Shown piece after piece: positions 1 through 10,268 of a stretch of DNA of 64,000 nt. Numbering within the stretch: the stretch's first letter is position 1; every line of letters begins with the position of its first letter. The DNA is from an uncultured Craurococcus sp. (lineage in GTDB: Bacteria; Pseudomonadota; Alphaproteobacteria; Acetobacterales; Acetobacteraceae). The notes under the pieces are model-generated. The model had not been told where the DNA came from. It did no database searches and saw only the letters and a list, made by a program, of their open reading frames with translations. The position numbers and the translations under genes are program-made. The stretch spans positions 42,324-106,323 of the forward strand of contig CADCTD010000170.1 of NCBI GenBank assembly GCA_902805545.1, given 5' to 3'.

Positions 1-2535
1 CGTGTTGGCCCGCGGCACGTCGAGCCCGGCTTCGACGATGTTGGTCGAGAGCAGCACGTCGCCCTCGCCCTCGGCGAAGCGGACCATGGCGGCATCGACC
101 TCCGCCGCCGGCAGGCCGCCATGCGCCTCGATCAGCGCGAGGTCCGGCACCAGCCCGGCCAGGCGCTCGCGCATCGGCGCGATGTCCTCGATGCGCGGGC
201 AGACGCAGAAGCTCTGCCCGCCGCGCCGCGCCTCGCGCCGCAGCGCGCCCGCCAGCAGCGCGTCCTCGACCGGCGCGCGGATGGTCCGCACCGGCTGGCG
301 CCGCGCGGGCGGGGTGGCGATGACGCTGAGCTCGCGCAGCCCGACCAGCGCCGCCTGCAGGGTGCGCGGGATGGGCGTCGCCGTCAGCGTCAGCATGTGC
401 AGCCCGTCGGCCTGCCGCAGCCGCCTGAACTGTTCCTTCTGCGCCGCGCCGAAGCGCTGCTCCTCGTCGACGATCATCAGGGCGAGGTCGCGGAAGCGGA
501 CGCCGCGGGCCGCCAGCGCCTGGGTGCCGATGGTGATGGCCACCTCGCCCCGCGCCATCGCCGCCTTGATCTCCCGCGCCTCGGCCGGGGGCGTCAGCCG
601 CGACAGCGCCTCGATCCGCAGGCCGAAGCCCTCGAAGCGCCGGCGGAAGCTCTCCAGATGCTGCCGCACCAGCACCGTGGTCGGCGCCAGCAGCGCCACC
701 TGGTGCCCGGTGAGCGCCGCCACCGCCGCGGCGCGGATCGCCACCTCCGTCTTGCCGAAGCCGACATCGCCGCAGACCAGCCGGTCCATCGGCCGGCCGG
801 AGGCGAGGTCGCCGAGCACGGCATGGATGGCGGCCGCCTGGTCCTCCGTCGGATCATGCGGGAAGCGCGCGGCGAGCCGGGCATAGGCCTCCGGCGGCGG
901 CCGCAGCGCCGGCGCCCGGGCCCGCTCCCGCGCCTGCACCAGGCCGAGCAGCGCCTGCGCGCCCGCGGCGACCGCCGCCTCGGCCTCGGCCCGCCGCTTC
1001 GGCCAGGACTCGCCGCCGAGCCGGTCGAGGGAGAGCCCCTCCGCCTCCGCCCCGTAGCGCCAGATGCGGTCCAGCTCGTCGAAGGGCACGACCTGCGTGG
1101 CATCGGCATAGCGGAGGCGGAGGCAGTCCACCTGCGCCTCGCCGGCATCCACCTGCTCGACACACTCGAGCGCGCCGAGCCCGTGGTCGAGATGGATCAC
1201 CGCGTCCCCCGGCTGCAGCCGCGCGCTGGCGGCGAAGAGCGCCTCCGCCCCGCGGTCCCGCCCGGCCCCGCCGGCGGCGCGGATGGAGGCATAGGGCACC
1301 AGGCTGGCCGCCTCGGCCTCGAAGCCCGGCAGGTCGGCCTCGATCAGGGCGATGCCGCCCGGCGGCAGGGCCTGCAGCGCCGGCCAGTCGGCGACGGGCA
1401 CCGCCGCGCCCAGCCGCTGCGCCAGCCGCCGCGCCCCGCGCCCTCGCCCGCCGGCGATGGCGATGCGGCGCCCCGCCTCGCGCTGCGCCTCGGCATAGTC
1501 GAGGAAGGCGGCCTCCGGGTCCTCCGCCTCGGCGAAGCGCGGCGGCGCGGCAGCCTCGCCCTCCGCCACCCGCTCCACCCGGCGCCCATCGAGCAGGTCC
1601 TCGCCGCAGTGGAGCGCCTCCGGCGGCGAGCCCGCCGGCCCGAGCGCGATGCGCGTACGGAAGGCTTCCGCGACCTCCGCCCGGCGCTGGTCGAGCGCCG
1701 CCTCGGCCCCCGCATCCAGCAGGATCGTCGCCTGCGGCAGCAGATCGAGCGGGGCGATCAGCGTGGCGGCATGCTCCGCCAGCCCGTGCTCGAGCCCCGG
1801 CGGGCGGGCCTCCAGCAGCGGGTCGTCGGCCGCCAGCACCACCTCGGAGGCCGGGCCGAGCTCCAGCGCCTCCATCTCCTCCCCAAGGCTCCGCTGGCTG
1901 AGGATGTCGAGGCGCTGAATGACGGCGACGCACCCCGCCTCCAGCCGCAGCCGCCAGGCCGCCGCGCCCGCGGCGGGCCAAAGATCGATGACCTCGCCAT
2001 GCAGCGCCGCCTCGCCCGGCTCGTCGACGCGCTGGTCCAGCGCATAGCCGAGGCGGAGCAGGCCGCGCCGCAGCGCCTCCGCCTCCAGCGCCTCGCCGCG
2101 TGCGAGCCGCAGCCGCTCCGTCACCCGCGGCAGGCGCTGGCCGATGGTCTCCGCCGAGGCGATCAGCAGCCCCGGCGGCGGCCCGGCGGCCAGCGCCATG
2201 CGCTGCCCCATCACCGCACGCGAGGGCGAGACCCGGTCATAGGGCAGGCAGTCCCAGCCCGGCAGCAGCGCCACCGCTGCGCCCCGCGGCGCCAGCGCCC
2301 GCGCCGCGCGATGCAGCCGCGCCGCCCGCCCCTCGCTCCGCGCGACGAAGACGAGCCCCGTCTCGCCCAAGCGCTCGACGAGGCAGGCGGCCAGCAGCCC
2401 TTCCGGTTCCGCGATCACATGGCAATCCCCCAAATGGATGCGCTGAACGCCGAGCCCCGCGGAAGGCTGCCGCGACGAAACCGCAACGGCCGGAGGCCGC
2501 AATCGCGCCCTGTTCATGCGCTTGCGCGCCGCCAT
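1..2535 (-). CDS. mfd: Transcription-repair coupling factor Mfd (3' end outside window)
   Basis: Superfamily 2 translocase that displaces RNA polymerase stalled at DNA lesions and recruits UvrA. The leftward frame is open from the start to the window edge, giving about 845 residues; E. coli Mfd has 1148, so roughly the last 300 are missing. Visible motifs are the Walker A GDVGFGKTE near residue 588, a DEEQRFG box near 688, TATPIPRTL near 716 and a motif VI region ending in LSTNIVEAGLDVPRANT at the edge. The N-terminal UvrB-like module and the RNA polymerase-interacting region precede the motor. Start is uncertain: ATG at 2535, 2517 or 2580 are all in frame. It is divergent from the NADH dehydrogenase gene, with a gap of about 55 bp. 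Confidence 0.95.
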   Translation of the reverse strand, partial: MAARKRMNRARLRPPAVAVSSRQPSAGLGVQRIHLGDCHVIAEPEGLLAACLVERLGETGLVFVARSEGRAARLHRAARALAPRGAAVALLPGWDCLPYDRVSPSRAVMGQRMALAAGPPPGLLIASAETIGQRLPRVTERLRLARGEALEAEALRRGLLRLGYALDQRVDEPGEAALHGEVIDLWPAAGAAAWRLRLEAGCVAVIQRLDILSQRSLGEEMEALELGPASEVVLAADDPLLEARPPGLEHGLAEHAATLIAPLDLLPQATILLDAGAEAALDQRRAEVAEAFRTRIALGPAGSPPEALHCGEDLLDGRRVERVAEGEAAAPPRFAEAEDPEAAFLDYAEAQREAGRRIAIAGGRGRGARRLAQRLGAAVPVADWPALQALPPGGIALIEADLPGFEAEAASLVPYASIRAAGGAGRDRGAEALFAASARLQPGDAVIHLDHGLGALECVEQVDAGEAQVDCLRLRYADATQVVPFDELDRIWRYGAEAEGLSLDRLGGESWPKRRAEAEAAVAAGAQALLGLVQARERARAPALRPPPEAYARLAARFPHDPTEDQAAAIHAVLGDLASGRPMDRLVCGDVGFGKTEVAIRAAAVAALTGHQVALLAPTTVLVRQHLESFRRRFEGFGLRIEALSRLTPPAEAREIKAAMARGEVAITIGTQALAARGVRFRDLALMIVDEEQRFGAAQKEQFRRLRQADGLHMLTLTATPIPRTLQAALVGLRELSVIATPPARRQPVRTIRAPVEDALLAGALRREARRGGQSFCVCPRIEDIAPMRERLAGLVPDLALIEAHGGLPAAEVDAAMVRFAEGEGDVLLSTNIVEAGLDVPRANT

Positions 2536-2591
2536 CCGCGTTACCGGCCTGGCCAAGCCCCGAAGGACACCAGCCGCCATGGAGATGCCGC

Positions 2592-3911
2592 ATGCCCGAT
2601 AGCCCGCCCTTCCGCGTCGTCATCATCGGCGCCGGCTTCGGCGGGCTGGAAACGGCGCGCGCCCTGGCCCGGGCGCCGGCCGAGGTCACCCTGGTCGACC
2701 GGCACAACCACCACCTCTTCCAGCCGCTGCTCTACCAGGTGGCGACGGCGGCGCTCTCGCCCGGGGACATCGCCTGGCCGGTGCGCACCATCTTCCGCCG
2801 CCAGCGCAACGTGCGGGTGATGATGGCCGAGGTGACCGGCATCGACACCGCGGCGCGCGAGGTCGCGGCCGGGCCGGACCTCCGCATCCCCTATGACGCG
2901 CTGGTGGTGGCGACGGGCGCCACCCATTCCTATTTCGGCCGCGACGAATGGGCGCCGATCGCCCCCGGCCTCAAGACCATCGAGGATGCGACGGATATCC
3001 GCCGGCGCCTGCTGCTGGCCTTCGAGCGCGCCGAGCTCACCGAGGATGCGGCCGCGCGGCGCCGCCTGCTGACCTTCGCCGTCATCGGCGGCGGGCCGAC
3101 CGGGGTGGAGCTGGCCGGCGCGATGGCGGAGCTCGCCCGCCACGCCATGCCGCGCGAATTCCGCCGCATCGACCCGGCCATGGCGCGCATCGTGCTGATC
3201 GAGGCGGGGCCGCGCCTGCTGGCGAGCTTCCCGGAGGAGCTCGGCGCCAAGGCCCGGCAATCGCTGGAGCGGATGGGCGTGCAGGTATTGACCGGCACCC
3301 GCGTCACCGGCTGCGGCCCGGCCGGCGTCGAATGCGGCGAGGAGCGGATCGCCGCCAGCACCATCGTCTGGGCGGCGGGCGTCGTCGCCTCGCCGGTCGG
3401 GGCCTGGATCGGGGCGGAGCGGGACCGCGCCGGGCGCATCCGCTCCGGGGAGGATCTCTCGGTGCCGGGCCATCCGGAGATCTTCGCCATCGGCGACACC
3501 GCCACGGTGACGGACGGCAAGGGCAAGGCAGTGCCGGGCAATGCGCCGGCGGCGAAGCAGATGGGGCAGTATGTCGGCCGGTTGCTCGCTGCCCGCGCTG
3601 CGGGGCAGGCGGCGCCGGGGCCCTTCCGCTACCGGCACCATGGCGACCTCGCCACCATCGGCCGCCGCTCCGCCGTGGTGGAGCTCGGCCGCATCCGCCT
3701 CACCGGGCTGGTCGGCTGGTGGTTCTGGGGCATCGCCCATGTCTGGTACCTGATCGGCTTCCGCAGCCGGGTAGTCGTCTCCTTCGAATGGCTGTGGAGC
3801 TACCTGACCTTCCAGCGCGGCGCCCGGCTCATCACCGGGCGCGAGCCCAAGGGCGGCCATGCCACGCCGGTGCCCGGGCAGGCGCCGGCGCGGGAGCTGG
3901 AGAAGGCCTGA
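2592..3911 (+). CDS. ndh: Type II NADH:quinone oxidoreductase (NDH-2)
   Basis: Single-subunit, non-proton-pumping flavoenzyme that passes electrons from NADH to the quinone pool at the inner face of the membrane. The 439-residue product has an N-terminal FAD-binding GAGFGG motif (about residues 12-17), a second nucleotide-binding IGGGPTGVE motif near 163 and the C-terminal FAD loop AIGDTATV near 300. A hydrophobic, Trp-rich segment near residue 375 (GWWFWGIAHVWYLIGF) fits the membrane-anchoring end of the family. The frame stays open upstream to 2100, but that extension is Pro/Arg-rich and antisense to mfd. The ATG at 2592 has a GGAG seven bases before it and is followed at once by conserved sequence. 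Confidence 0.93.
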   Translation: MPDSPPFRVVIIGAGFGGLETARALARAPAEVTLVDRHNHHLFQPLLYQVATAALSPGDIAWPVRTIFRRQRNVRVMMAEVTGIDTAAREVAAGPDLRIPYDALVVATGATHSYFGRDEWAPIAPGLKTIEDATDIRRRLLLAFERAELTEDAAARRRLLTFAVIGGGPTGVELAGAMAELARHAMPREFRRIDPAMARIVLIEAGPRLLASFPEELGAKARQSLERMGVQVLTGTRVTGCGPAGVECGEERIAASTIVWAAGVVASPVGAWIGAERDRAGRIRSGEDLSVPGHPEIFAIGDTATVTDGKGKAVPGNAPAAKQMGQYVGRLLAARAAGQAAPGPFRYRHHGDLATIGRRSAVVELGRIRLTGLVGWWFWGIAHVWYLIGFRSRVVVSFEWLWSYLTFQRGARLITGREPKGGHATPVPGQAPARELEKA

Positions 3912-3953
3912 CGCGCGGCCGCCCCTGGCTCAGCCCCTACCTCAGCCCCTGGC

Positions 3954-4487
3954 TCAGGCGGCGCCGCGCGAGCCGCCCGACTGCTCGTTGGCCGGCAGGG
4001 TCTGCATCGCCGCCGGGTTGACCTCCTGCTCGGCAAGCCGGGTTAGCTGCTCGTCGGTCTCCTTCTCCTCCTTCAGGGTCTGGGCGAGGAGGTCGACCGC
4101 CTTGGTCTGGCCCATCGACTTCAGCAGCGAGCAGAGCGTGCCGTAGGCCGCGATCTCGTAATGCTCGATCTTCTGGGCGGCGGCGATGAGGGCGGCGTCC
4201 AGCACGGGACCGCTTTCCAGCTCCTCCATCATGTCGTCGGCCTCCTCCACCAAGCCCTCCATGGCGGCGCAGCTCTCGCCATCGGGCTCGACGCCGAGCA
4301 TCTCGCAGACCTCCTCGAGGCGCTCCACCTGGCGCTCGGTCTGCTCGCGGTGCTCGCGGAGGGCCTGCTTCAGCCGGGGCGAGCTGGCGGCCTCCTCGAC
4401 CTCCGGATAGGCGGCGAGGATCTGGTTCTCGGCGCTGTAGGTGTCCTGCAGCGAGAGCTCGAGCAGGTCCTTGATGGTCTCGGCCAT
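3954..4487 (-). CDS. Ferritin-like DUF892 (YciE/YciF-type) protein
   Basis: A 177-residue, acidic, almost wholly helical protein of the DUF892 family, whose members fold as ferritin-like four-helix bundles and are linked to stress responses; their biochemical activity is not settled. The opening KDLLELSLQDTYSAENQIL and the later EHYEIAAYGTL carry the Glu/His pattern expected for a di-metal site. The ATG at 4487 is chosen because AGAGGAA lies just upstream; the frame itself extends to 4820 as non-coding-looking sequence. It converges with the NADH dehydrogenase gene, leaving a 42-bp gap that contains a short CAG-type direct repeat (ctcagcccct, ctcagccc) but no clear terminator. Confidence 0.9.
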   Translation of the reverse strand: MAETIKDLLELSLQDTYSAENQILAAYPEVEEAASSPRLKQALREHREQTERQVERLEEVCEMLGVEPDGESCAAMEGLVEEADDMMEELESGPVLDAALIAAAQKIEHYEIAAYGTLCSLLKSMGQTKAVDLLAQTLKEEKETDEQLTRLAEQEVNPAAMQTLPANEQSGGSRGAA

Positions 4488-4570
4488 GGTGGCATTCCTC
4501 TGGAGGCGGGTTCCAGGGAAAGCAACGGGGCGTGGGAGGGGCCGGTTGCCCCTCCCGGGCGGAACGTCAT

Positions 4571-4948
4571 TCAGCCAACGCCGACCACCCGGTAGCCGTA
4601 GTCCCGCCCGTTCGGCTCGCGGACGGTGACGTACTCCCCAGGCCGGAGCTGCCCAGCCTGGACGATCTGCACATGCGGCGCGGCATCCGCCGCCTCCCCC
4701 TCGGCCGGGGAGAAGGCGAGCGACCAGCCGGTCTGCTCGCTCCATTGCACCGTGCCGGGCTGCGGCGGCCCATCCGGGCGGAAGCGCACCGCCGGCCAGG
4801 GCGCCGGGTCGGCGAGCCAATCGCCGGGTTCGAGGTGCCCGCCGGGCGTCAGCCTCACCGACATCTCATAGCGATGGTCCGCGCTGCCCTGCGCGAAGCC
4901 GGGGCCATTGGCCAGCACCAGGGTCACCAGGGGCATCGGCGGCATCAT
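4571..4948 (-). CDS. Hypothetical protein, 125 residues
   Basis: Small acidic protein with no recognised domain. It begins with a short hydrophobic stretch (MPPMPLVTLVLA) too short for a clear signal peptide, and ends in a beta-rich section with QLRPGEYVTVREPNGRDYGYRVVGVG, which resembles a short SH3- or OB-like strand pattern. Codon use matches its neighbours (G- or C-ending codons). Two tandem ATGs at 4948 and 4945 and a third at 4936 are possible starts. It lies upstream of the DUF892 gene on the same strand, 83 bp away, so the two could be co-transcribed. No function can be assigned. Confidence 0.6.
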   Translation of the reverse strand: MMPPMPLVTLVLANGPGFAQGSADHRYEMSVRLTPGGHLEPGDWLADPAPWPAVRFRPDGPPQPGTVQWSEQTGWSLAFSPAEGEAADAAPHVQIVQAGQLRPGEYVTVREPNGRDYGYRVVGVG

Positions 4949-5030
4949 CCTCCCAAGCTACAGCGGCGGATGATGTAACGTCCGGGCATCGGATGGGTTC
5001 AGAGGCCGCACCGCGGCGTCGCGGGAAGCC

Positions 5031-6980
5031 TCAGATCGCGACGCGCACGCCCAGCTCGACCACCCGGTCGGAGGGAATGCGGAAGAACTCCGTCGCCGGC
5101 ACCGCATTGCGCGACATGAAGGTGTAGAGCCACTGCCGCCAGCGCGACATCTTCGGGACCACCGCCTGCACCAGCGTCTCCCGCCCGAGGAAGTAGCTGG
5201 ACTGCATCGGGTCGAAGGCAACGCCGTCCTGGCGCAGGCTCTCCAGCTCGCGCGGGATGTGCGGGCTCTCCTGGAAGCCGTAGCGCAGGATGACGCGATG
5301 GATGCCGGCGCCGAGCTCCTGCACCTCGCGCCGCCGCTCCGGCCCGACCTGCGGCACGTCCTCGTTCAGCACGGTGACGAAGAGCACCCGCTCATGCAGG
5401 ACCTTGTTGTGCTTCAGGTTGTGCAGCAGCGCGCCGGGCACGTAATCCGCCTGCCCGGTCATGAAGACGGCGATGCCGGGCACGCGGATGGTCCGGCTCT
5501 GCGGCAGCCGGGCGAGGAAGCTCTTCAGCGGCAGGCCGTCCTGGCGGAAGCGGGCGAAGAGCAGCTGCCGGCCGCGATACCAGGTGTTCATCAGCAGCAT
5601 CAGCGCGCCGCCGAGCACCAGCGGCACATAGCCGCCATCCGGGATCTTCAGCACATTGGCGATGAAGAAGACGAGGTCGAGCGCCAGCAGCGGCCCGAAG
5701 ACCAGCGCCACGAGCGCGACCGGCCAGCCGAACCGCCGGTGGAAGACCAGCACGGCGAGGCAGGAGGTGCAGACGAAGGTGCCCGTCACCGCGATGCCGT
5801 AGGCCGCGGCCAGGCTGTCCGAACTCCTGAAAGCCAGCACCAGCACCAGCACGCCGGCGAGCAGGGCGAAATTCACCTGCGGCAGGTAGATCTGCCCCTC
5901 CTCCGTCTCGCTCGTATGGCGCACCTCGAGCCGCGGGGAGAAGCCGAGCTGCACGCATTGCCGGGCGATCGAGTAGGCGCCCGAGATCATCGCCTGGCTG
6001 GCGATGATGGTCGCGGCCGTCGCCAGGATCACCAGCGGCAGCCGCAGCCATTCCGGCGCGAGGAGGAAGAAGGGACTCTCGAGCGCTGCCGGGTTCGAGA
6101 GCAGCAGCGCCCCCTGCCCGAAATAGTTGAGCGCGAGGCAGGGCAGCACGAAGGTCAGCCAGGCCATCCTGATCGGCCGCTTGCCGAAATGCCCCATATC
6201 GGCATAGAGCGCCTCGCCGCCCGTCACCGCGAGCACGACGCTGCCCATGGCGATGAAGGCGGCAAGCCGGTAGCTGATGCAGAAATCGATGGCATAGGTC
6301 GGCGAGAGGGCGATGAGCACCTCCGGCTCCTGCACCACCTCGATCAGCCCGAGCACGCCGATGGTGGCGAACCAGAGCGCGCAGACCGGCCCGAAGATCG
6401 CGCCCATGCTCCCCGTGCCGCGGTACTGCACGAGGAACAGCCCGATCAGGATGACGACCGAGAGCGGGATCACCGCCTCCTCGAAGCTGCTGGAGACGAC
6501 CTTCAGCCCCTCCACCGCCGAGAGCACGGAGATGGCCGGGGTGATGATGCCGTCGCCGAAGAAGAGGCAGGCCCCGGCCATGCCGATGAGCGCCACCCAC
6601 CACCGCCCCCGCTCCGTCCGCGCGCCGCGCTGGGCGAGGGCCATGAGCGCGAGGATGCCGCCCTCCCCCTTGTTGTCGGCCTGGAGGATGAAGACGACGT
6701 ACTTCACCGTGACGGTGAGGATGAGTGACCAGAAGATCAGGCTGAGCAGCCCGAGCACCTCCCACCGCTCCACCCCGTCGGCGGCGAAATGCAGGACGGA
6801 GGCCTTGAGCGCATAGAGCGGGCTGGTGCCGATATCGCCATAGACGACGCCGAGGACGCCCAGGATCAGGGCGGGGGTCAGGGCGCGCCGGGGGCCGGCG
6901 TCGGGGGGTGCGTGCAAGGATCTGGGCCCGGGGGAACAGGGAGGGGCTAAGGCATAGGCCCGGTCCCGGGTGGCACGCAA
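5031..6980 (-). CDS. kup: Low-affinity K+ transporter Kup
   Basis: Potassium uptake permease (K+/H+ symport) of the KUP/HAK/KT family in the inner membrane. The start of the conserved core, [20 protein letters not shown], is the family signature, followed by about twelve membrane segments and a cytoplasmic C-terminal region of about 160 residues. No ATG lies before the core: a TTG at 6980 gives 649 residues, a TTG at 6917 gives 628, which is closer to the usual length of about 620-630. The upstream hairpin (6982-7015) abuts the first of these, so the later start may be the real one. It lies downstream of aapP on the same strand. Confidence 0.93.
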   Translation of the reverse strand: MRATRDRAYALAPPCSPGPRSLHAPPDAGPRRALTPALILGVLGVVYGDIGTSPLYALKASVLHFAADGVERWEVLGLLSLIFWSLILTVTVKYVVFILQADNKGEGGILALMALAQRGARTERGRWWVALIGMAGACLFFGDGIITPAISVLSAVEGLKVVSSSFEEAVIPLSVVILIGLFLVQYRGTGSMGAIFGPVCALWFATIGVLGLIEVVQEPEVLIALSPTYAIDFCISYRLAAFIAMGSVVLAVTGGEALYADMGHFGKRPIRMAWLTFVLPCLALNYFGQGALLLSNPAALESPFFLLAPEWLRLPLVILATAATIIASQAMISGAYSIARQCVQLGFSPRLEVRHTSETEEGQIYLPQVNFALLAGVLVLVLAFRSSDSLAAAYGIAVTGTFVCTSCLAVLVFHRRFGWPVALVALVFGPLLALDLVFFIANVLKIPDGGYVPLVLGGALMLLMNTWYRGRQLLFARFRQDGLPLKSFLARLPQSRTIRVPGIAVFMTGQADYVPGALLHNLKHNKVLHERVLFVTVLNEDVPQVGPERRREVQELGAGIHRVILRYGFQESPHIPRELESLRQDGVAFDPMQSSYFLGRETLVQAVVPKMSRWRQWLYTFMSRNAVPATEFFRIPSDRVVELGVRVAI

Positions 6981-6981
6981 G

Positions 6982-7015
6982 GGCGGCCCCCGCGGTCACG
7001 CCCGCGGGGGCCGCC
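6982..7015 (-). terminator. Strong hairpin at the end of the aap operon
   Basis: A 14-bp perfect GC stem (arms 6982-6995 and 7002-7015) with a six-base loop sits between the aapP stop (7022) and the kup start region. There is no T-tract after it on the minus strand, so it may act as a weak terminator or as an mRNA-end stabiliser, and it may limit read-through into kup. Confidence 0.6.
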
Positions 7016-7021
7016 GGGGCC

Positions 7022-7807
7022 TCAATGCCCGCGCAGGATCTGGCTGAGGAAGGTCTTCAGCCGCTCGGTCTGCGGATTCTCGAACAGGTGGTTCGGCTCG
7101 CCTATCTCGACGATCTCACCGCGGTCCATGAACACCACCCGGTCCGCCACCTGACGGGCGAAGCCCATCTCGTGGGTGACGCAGATCATGGTCATGCCCG
7201 TCTCGGCGAGGCTGACCATGGTGTCGAGCACCTCCTTGATCATCTCCGGGTCGAGCGCCGAGGTCGGCTCGTCGAAGAGCATGATCTTCGGCTTCATGCA
7301 GAGCGCCCGGGCGATGGCGACGCGCTGCTGCTGCCCGCCCGAGAGCTGGCCCGGATACTTCTTAGCCTGCTCCGGGATGCGCACCCGGGTCAGGTACTCC
7401 ATCGCCACCTCCTCCGCCTCCTTCTTCGGCATGCGGCGGACCCAGATGGGCGCGAGGGTGCAGTTCTCGAGGATGGTGAGGTGCGGGAAGAGGTTGAAGC
7501 TCTGGAACACCATGCCGACCTCGCGGCGGATGTCGTCCAGCGCCTTCAGGTCGTCGGAGAGCTCGATCCCGTTGACCTTGATCTGGCCTTCCTGATGCGT
7601 CTCCAGCCGGTTGATGCAGCGGATCATGGTGGACTTGCCGGAGCCCGAAGGCCCGCAGACCACCACCCGCTCGCCGAGCGCCACGTTGAGCGACACGTCG
7701 CGCAGCACATGCAGCGCGCCGTACCACTTGTTGACCTTGTCGAGCAGGATGGCCGGCGGGGCATCCGTCCGCGCGGCCGAGGCGATGTGTTCCAGGGTCT
7801 CGCTCAT
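7022..7807 (-). CDS. aapP: General L-amino acid ABC transporter, ATP-binding subunit AapP
   Basis: ATPase of the broad-specificity polar amino acid importer AapJQMP, acting on the cytoplasmic side. The 261-residue product has Walker [10 protein letters not shown] near residue 51, the Q-loop [13 protein letters not shown], the signature [15 protein letters not shown], Walker [14 protein letters not shown] and the switch His in CVTHEMGFA. The sequence [13 protein letters not shown] at the start is typical of AapP/GlnQ-type ATPases. It is the last gene of the operon, 13 bp after aapM. Confidence 0.95.
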   Translation of the reverse strand: MSETLEHIASAARTDAPPAILLDKVNKWYGALHVLRDVSLNVALGERVVVCGPSGSGKSTMIRCINRLETHQEGQIKVNGIELSDDLKALDDIRREVGMVFQSFNLFPHLTILENCTLAPIWVRRMPKKEAEEVAMEYLTRVRIPEQAKKYPGQLSGGQQQRVAIARALCMKPKIMLFDEPTSALDPEMIKEVLDTMVSLAETGMTMICVTHEMGFARQVADRVVFMDRGEIVEIGEPNHLFENPQTERLKTFLSQILRGH

Positions 7808-7820
7808 CCTATGGTCCCCC

Positions 7821-8951
7821 TCAGCGCGCGCGGTGGCGGTTGAGCTCCGCCTCCAGGCCCTGGCTGTACTTGCTCATGGCGAAGCAGAAGATGAAGTAGA
7901 TCGCGCCGACGGTCAGGTAGACCTCGATGCCGAAGCCCTGCCAGGCCGGCTCGATGATCGCCGTCTTGCCCGCCGTCAGCAGGTCGAAGATGCCGATGAT
8001 CAGCACCAGCGAGGTGTCCTTGAAGAAGCCGATGAAGGTGTTCACCAGCGGCGGGATCACCAGGCGCAGCGCCTGCGGCAGGATGATGAAGCCGGTCTTC
8101 TGCCAGTAGGAGAGGCCGAGCGCATCGGCCGCCTCGTACTGACCCCTCGAGAGGGATTGCAGCCCGCCGCGCACCACCTCGGCGAGGTAGGCGCCGGCGA
8201 AGAGGATGATGGCGATCTGGGCGCGCAGCAGCTTGTCGATGTTCATCCCCTCGGGGAGGAAAAGCGGGAACATCACGCTCGCCATGAAGAGCAGCGAGAT
8301 CAGCGGCACGCCGCGGATCAGCTCGACATAGATCACGCAGATCGCCTTGATCGCCGGCAGCTTCGACCGCCGCCCGAGCGCCACGAGGATGGCGAGCGGG
8401 AAGGCGAAGGCCAGGCCGAAGGTCGCCAGGATCAGGGTGATGACGAGGCCGCCCCAGCGCTCCTGCGGCACATAGGGCATCCCCAGCACGCCGCCCCACA
8501 TCAGCACGCCGATGGCGGCGAGGGTGACGGCCCAGATCAGCGCCAGCTCCTTCCGCCAGAACCGCCGCATGGCGGAGACGACGTAGAGCCCGACGAAGAG
8601 GGCGACGCAGAGCGCCGGCCGCCAGTGCTCCTCGAAGGGATAGGTGCCGAAGAGGATGAAGCGGTGCTTCTCCGTGATCACCGCCCAGCAGGCGCCGACG
8701 CCGCGCAGGTCGCGGCAGGCCTGGGTCTGGTTGTTCGGCACCGACCAGACCGCGTTGACGAAGGCCCAGTCGACGAAGCCGATGGCCCAGCGGATGATGA
8801 AATAGCCGAGCGCCAGGGTGACCGCGGTCGAGAGCCAGCCCGAGAACAGGTTGGCTCGCATCCAGCCGACGAAGCCGATCTGGCTGATCGGCGCGGTGCG
8901 CGGCGCCGCCTCGGCGACCTTCGGCGCGGCGTTGAGGGTGATGTCGCTCAT
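7821..8951 (-). CDS. aapM: General L-amino acid ABC transporter, permease AapM
   Basis: One of the two membrane subunits of AapJQMP. The 376-residue protein is longer than a standard amino acid permease because of the periplasmic and N-terminal insertion typical of AapM. The permease EAA loop is seen in [29 protein letters not shown], directly before the last membrane segments. An ATG at 8951 starts [11 protein letters not shown]. It follows aapQ by 87 bp, a gap that contains a hairpin. Confidence 0.94.
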   Translation of the reverse strand: MSDITLNAAPKVAEAAPRTAPISQIGFVGWMRANLFSGWLSTAVTLALGYFIIRWAIGFVDWAFVNAVWSVPNNQTQACRDLRGVGACWAVITEKHRFILFGTYPFEEHWRPALCVALFVGLYVVSAMRRFWRKELALIWAVTLAAIGVLMWGGVLGMPYVPQERWGGLVITLILATFGLAFAFPLAILVALGRRSKLPAIKAICVIYVELIRGVPLISLLFMASVMFPLFLPEGMNIDKLLRAQIAIILFAGAYLAEVVRGGLQSLSRGQYEAADALGLSYWQKTGFIILPQALRLVIPPLVNTFIGFFKDTSLVLIIGIFDLLTAGKTAIIEPAWQGFGIEVYLTVGAIYFIFCFAMSKYSQGLEAELNRHRAR

Positions 8952-8988
8952 GGGCTCAGCGCTCCATCGGCGCGATGCGCGCCGCGCA

Positions 8989-9006
8989 GCCGGCCCTGGG
9001 GCCGGC
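8989..9006. other. Hairpin between aapQ and aapM
   Basis: An 8-bp perfect inverted repeat of GCCGGCCC type with a two-base centre lies in the aapQ-aapM gap. No T-tract follows it on the minus strand. A role in differential mRNA stability within the operon is inference. Confidence 0.45.
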
Positions 9007-9038
9007 GAGGGAGAAAAATGGCAAAGCGCGCATCGCCA

Positions 9039-10241
9039 TCACCTTTCCACCAGCGCGATGCGCGCGTTGTACCAGTTCATGAACAGGCTGATCGACAGGC
9101 TGATGCTCAGATAGACCAGCATGATGATGGCGATGCCCTCGATCGCCTGGCCGGTCTGGTTCAGCGTCGTGTTGGCGATCGAGACGATGTCCTGGTAGCC
9201 GATCGCCACCGCCAGCGAGCTGTTCTTGGTGATGTTGAGGTACTGGCTGGTCATCGGCGGGATGATGACGCGCAGCGCCTGGGGCAGCACCACCTGCTTC
9301 AGCACCTGGCCGGAGCGGAGGCCGAGCGCCTGCGCCGCCTCCCACTGGCCATGCGGCACGGCGAGGATGCCGGCGCGCACGATCTCGGCGATGAAGCCCG
9401 CCGTGTACGTGGTCAGCCCCAGCAGCAGGGCGAAATACTCGGGCGACATGTTGAGGCCGCCGCGGAAGTTGAAGCCGCGCAGCTCCGGCCAATCGACCGT
9501 CCACGGCGCGCCGGCGGCGGCCCAGACGGCGAGCGGCAGCGCCACGAGGCAGCCCAGCGCCATCGGCCAGACCGGCCGCGGCCTGCCGTCGAGGATGCGC
9601 TTGGCGATGGCGTCGCGCCGGTAGAACCAGGTGAAGACGGCGCCGAGCACGAAGGCCAGCAGCGCATAGGAATGCGCGTCCTGCCACTCGATCCAGGGCA
9701 GCTTGAGCCCGCGGTTGGAGAGGAAGACGCCGTCCACCGGGTTCAGCGCCTGGCGCGGCCCGGGCAGGCCCTGGAGGATCGCGTACCAGAAGAGCAGCTG
9801 CAGCAGCAGCGGCAGGTCGCGGATCACCTCGATGTAGACGCCGGCGATCTTGGAGAGCAGCCAGTTCTTCGACAGGCGCGCGATGCCGATCAACGTGCCG
9901 AAGATCGTGGCCAGCACGATGCCGACGACGGCAACCTTCAGCGTGTTGAGGAAGCCGATGAGCAGGGCGCGGAAATAGGTATCGGTCGGGCTGTAGGGGA
10001 TGAGGTTCTCGGCGATCGGCAGCCCCGCCTCGCGGCTGAGGAAGCCGAAGCCGGTGGCGATGCGCCGCACCTCGAGGTTGTGGACGGTGTTCGACCAGAG
10101 CCACCAGAGGATGGCGCCGAGCAGGCCGACGACGAGGATCTGCCAGACGATGGCGCGAACCCGTTCGTCGGACCAGGAGAGCCGCAGCGGCCGCCGGGGC
10201 GGGGCGCGCAGCGAACGCGGGTCGATGGTGGTCTGGGACAT
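9039..10241 (-). CDS. aapQ: General L-amino acid ABC transporter, permease AapQ
   Basis: The other membrane subunit of AapJQMP, 400 residues. It has a first membrane segment (IVWQILVVGLLGAILWWLW), the AapQ-type periplasmic stretch before the main bundle, and the EAA loop in QWEAAQALGLRSGQVLKQVVLPQALR. The start at 10241 (MSQTTIDPRSL) is the only ATG upstream of the first membrane segment. It follows aapJ by 58 bp, separated by a 10-bp stem-loop. Confidence 0.94.
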   Translation of the reverse strand: MSQTTIDPRSLRAPPRRPLRLSWSDERVRAIVWQILVVGLLGAILWWLWSNTVHNLEVRRIATGFGFLSREAGLPIAENLIPYSPTDTYFRALLIGFLNTLKVAVVGIVLATIFGTLIGIARLSKNWLLSKIAGVYIEVIRDLPLLLQLLFWYAILQGLPGPRQALNPVDGVFLSNRGLKLPWIEWQDAHSYALLAFVLGAVFTWFYRRDAIAKRILDGRPRPVWPMALGCLVALPLAVWAAAGAPWTVDWPELRGFNFRGGLNMSPEYFALLLGLTTYTAGFIAEIVRAGILAVPHGQWEAAQALGLRSGQVLKQVVLPQALRVIIPPMTSQYLNITKNSSLAVAIGYQDIVSIANTTLNQTGQAIEGIAIIMLVYLSISLSISLFMNWYNARIALVER

Positions 10242-10268
10242 GGCGCCCTCTCGTTCCGGGCCGATGGC

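Noticed and set aside
2100..2591. N-terminal extension of the NADH dehydrogenase
   Set aside because: It is antisense to mfd, Pro/Arg-rich, and unlike any NDH-2 N-terminus.
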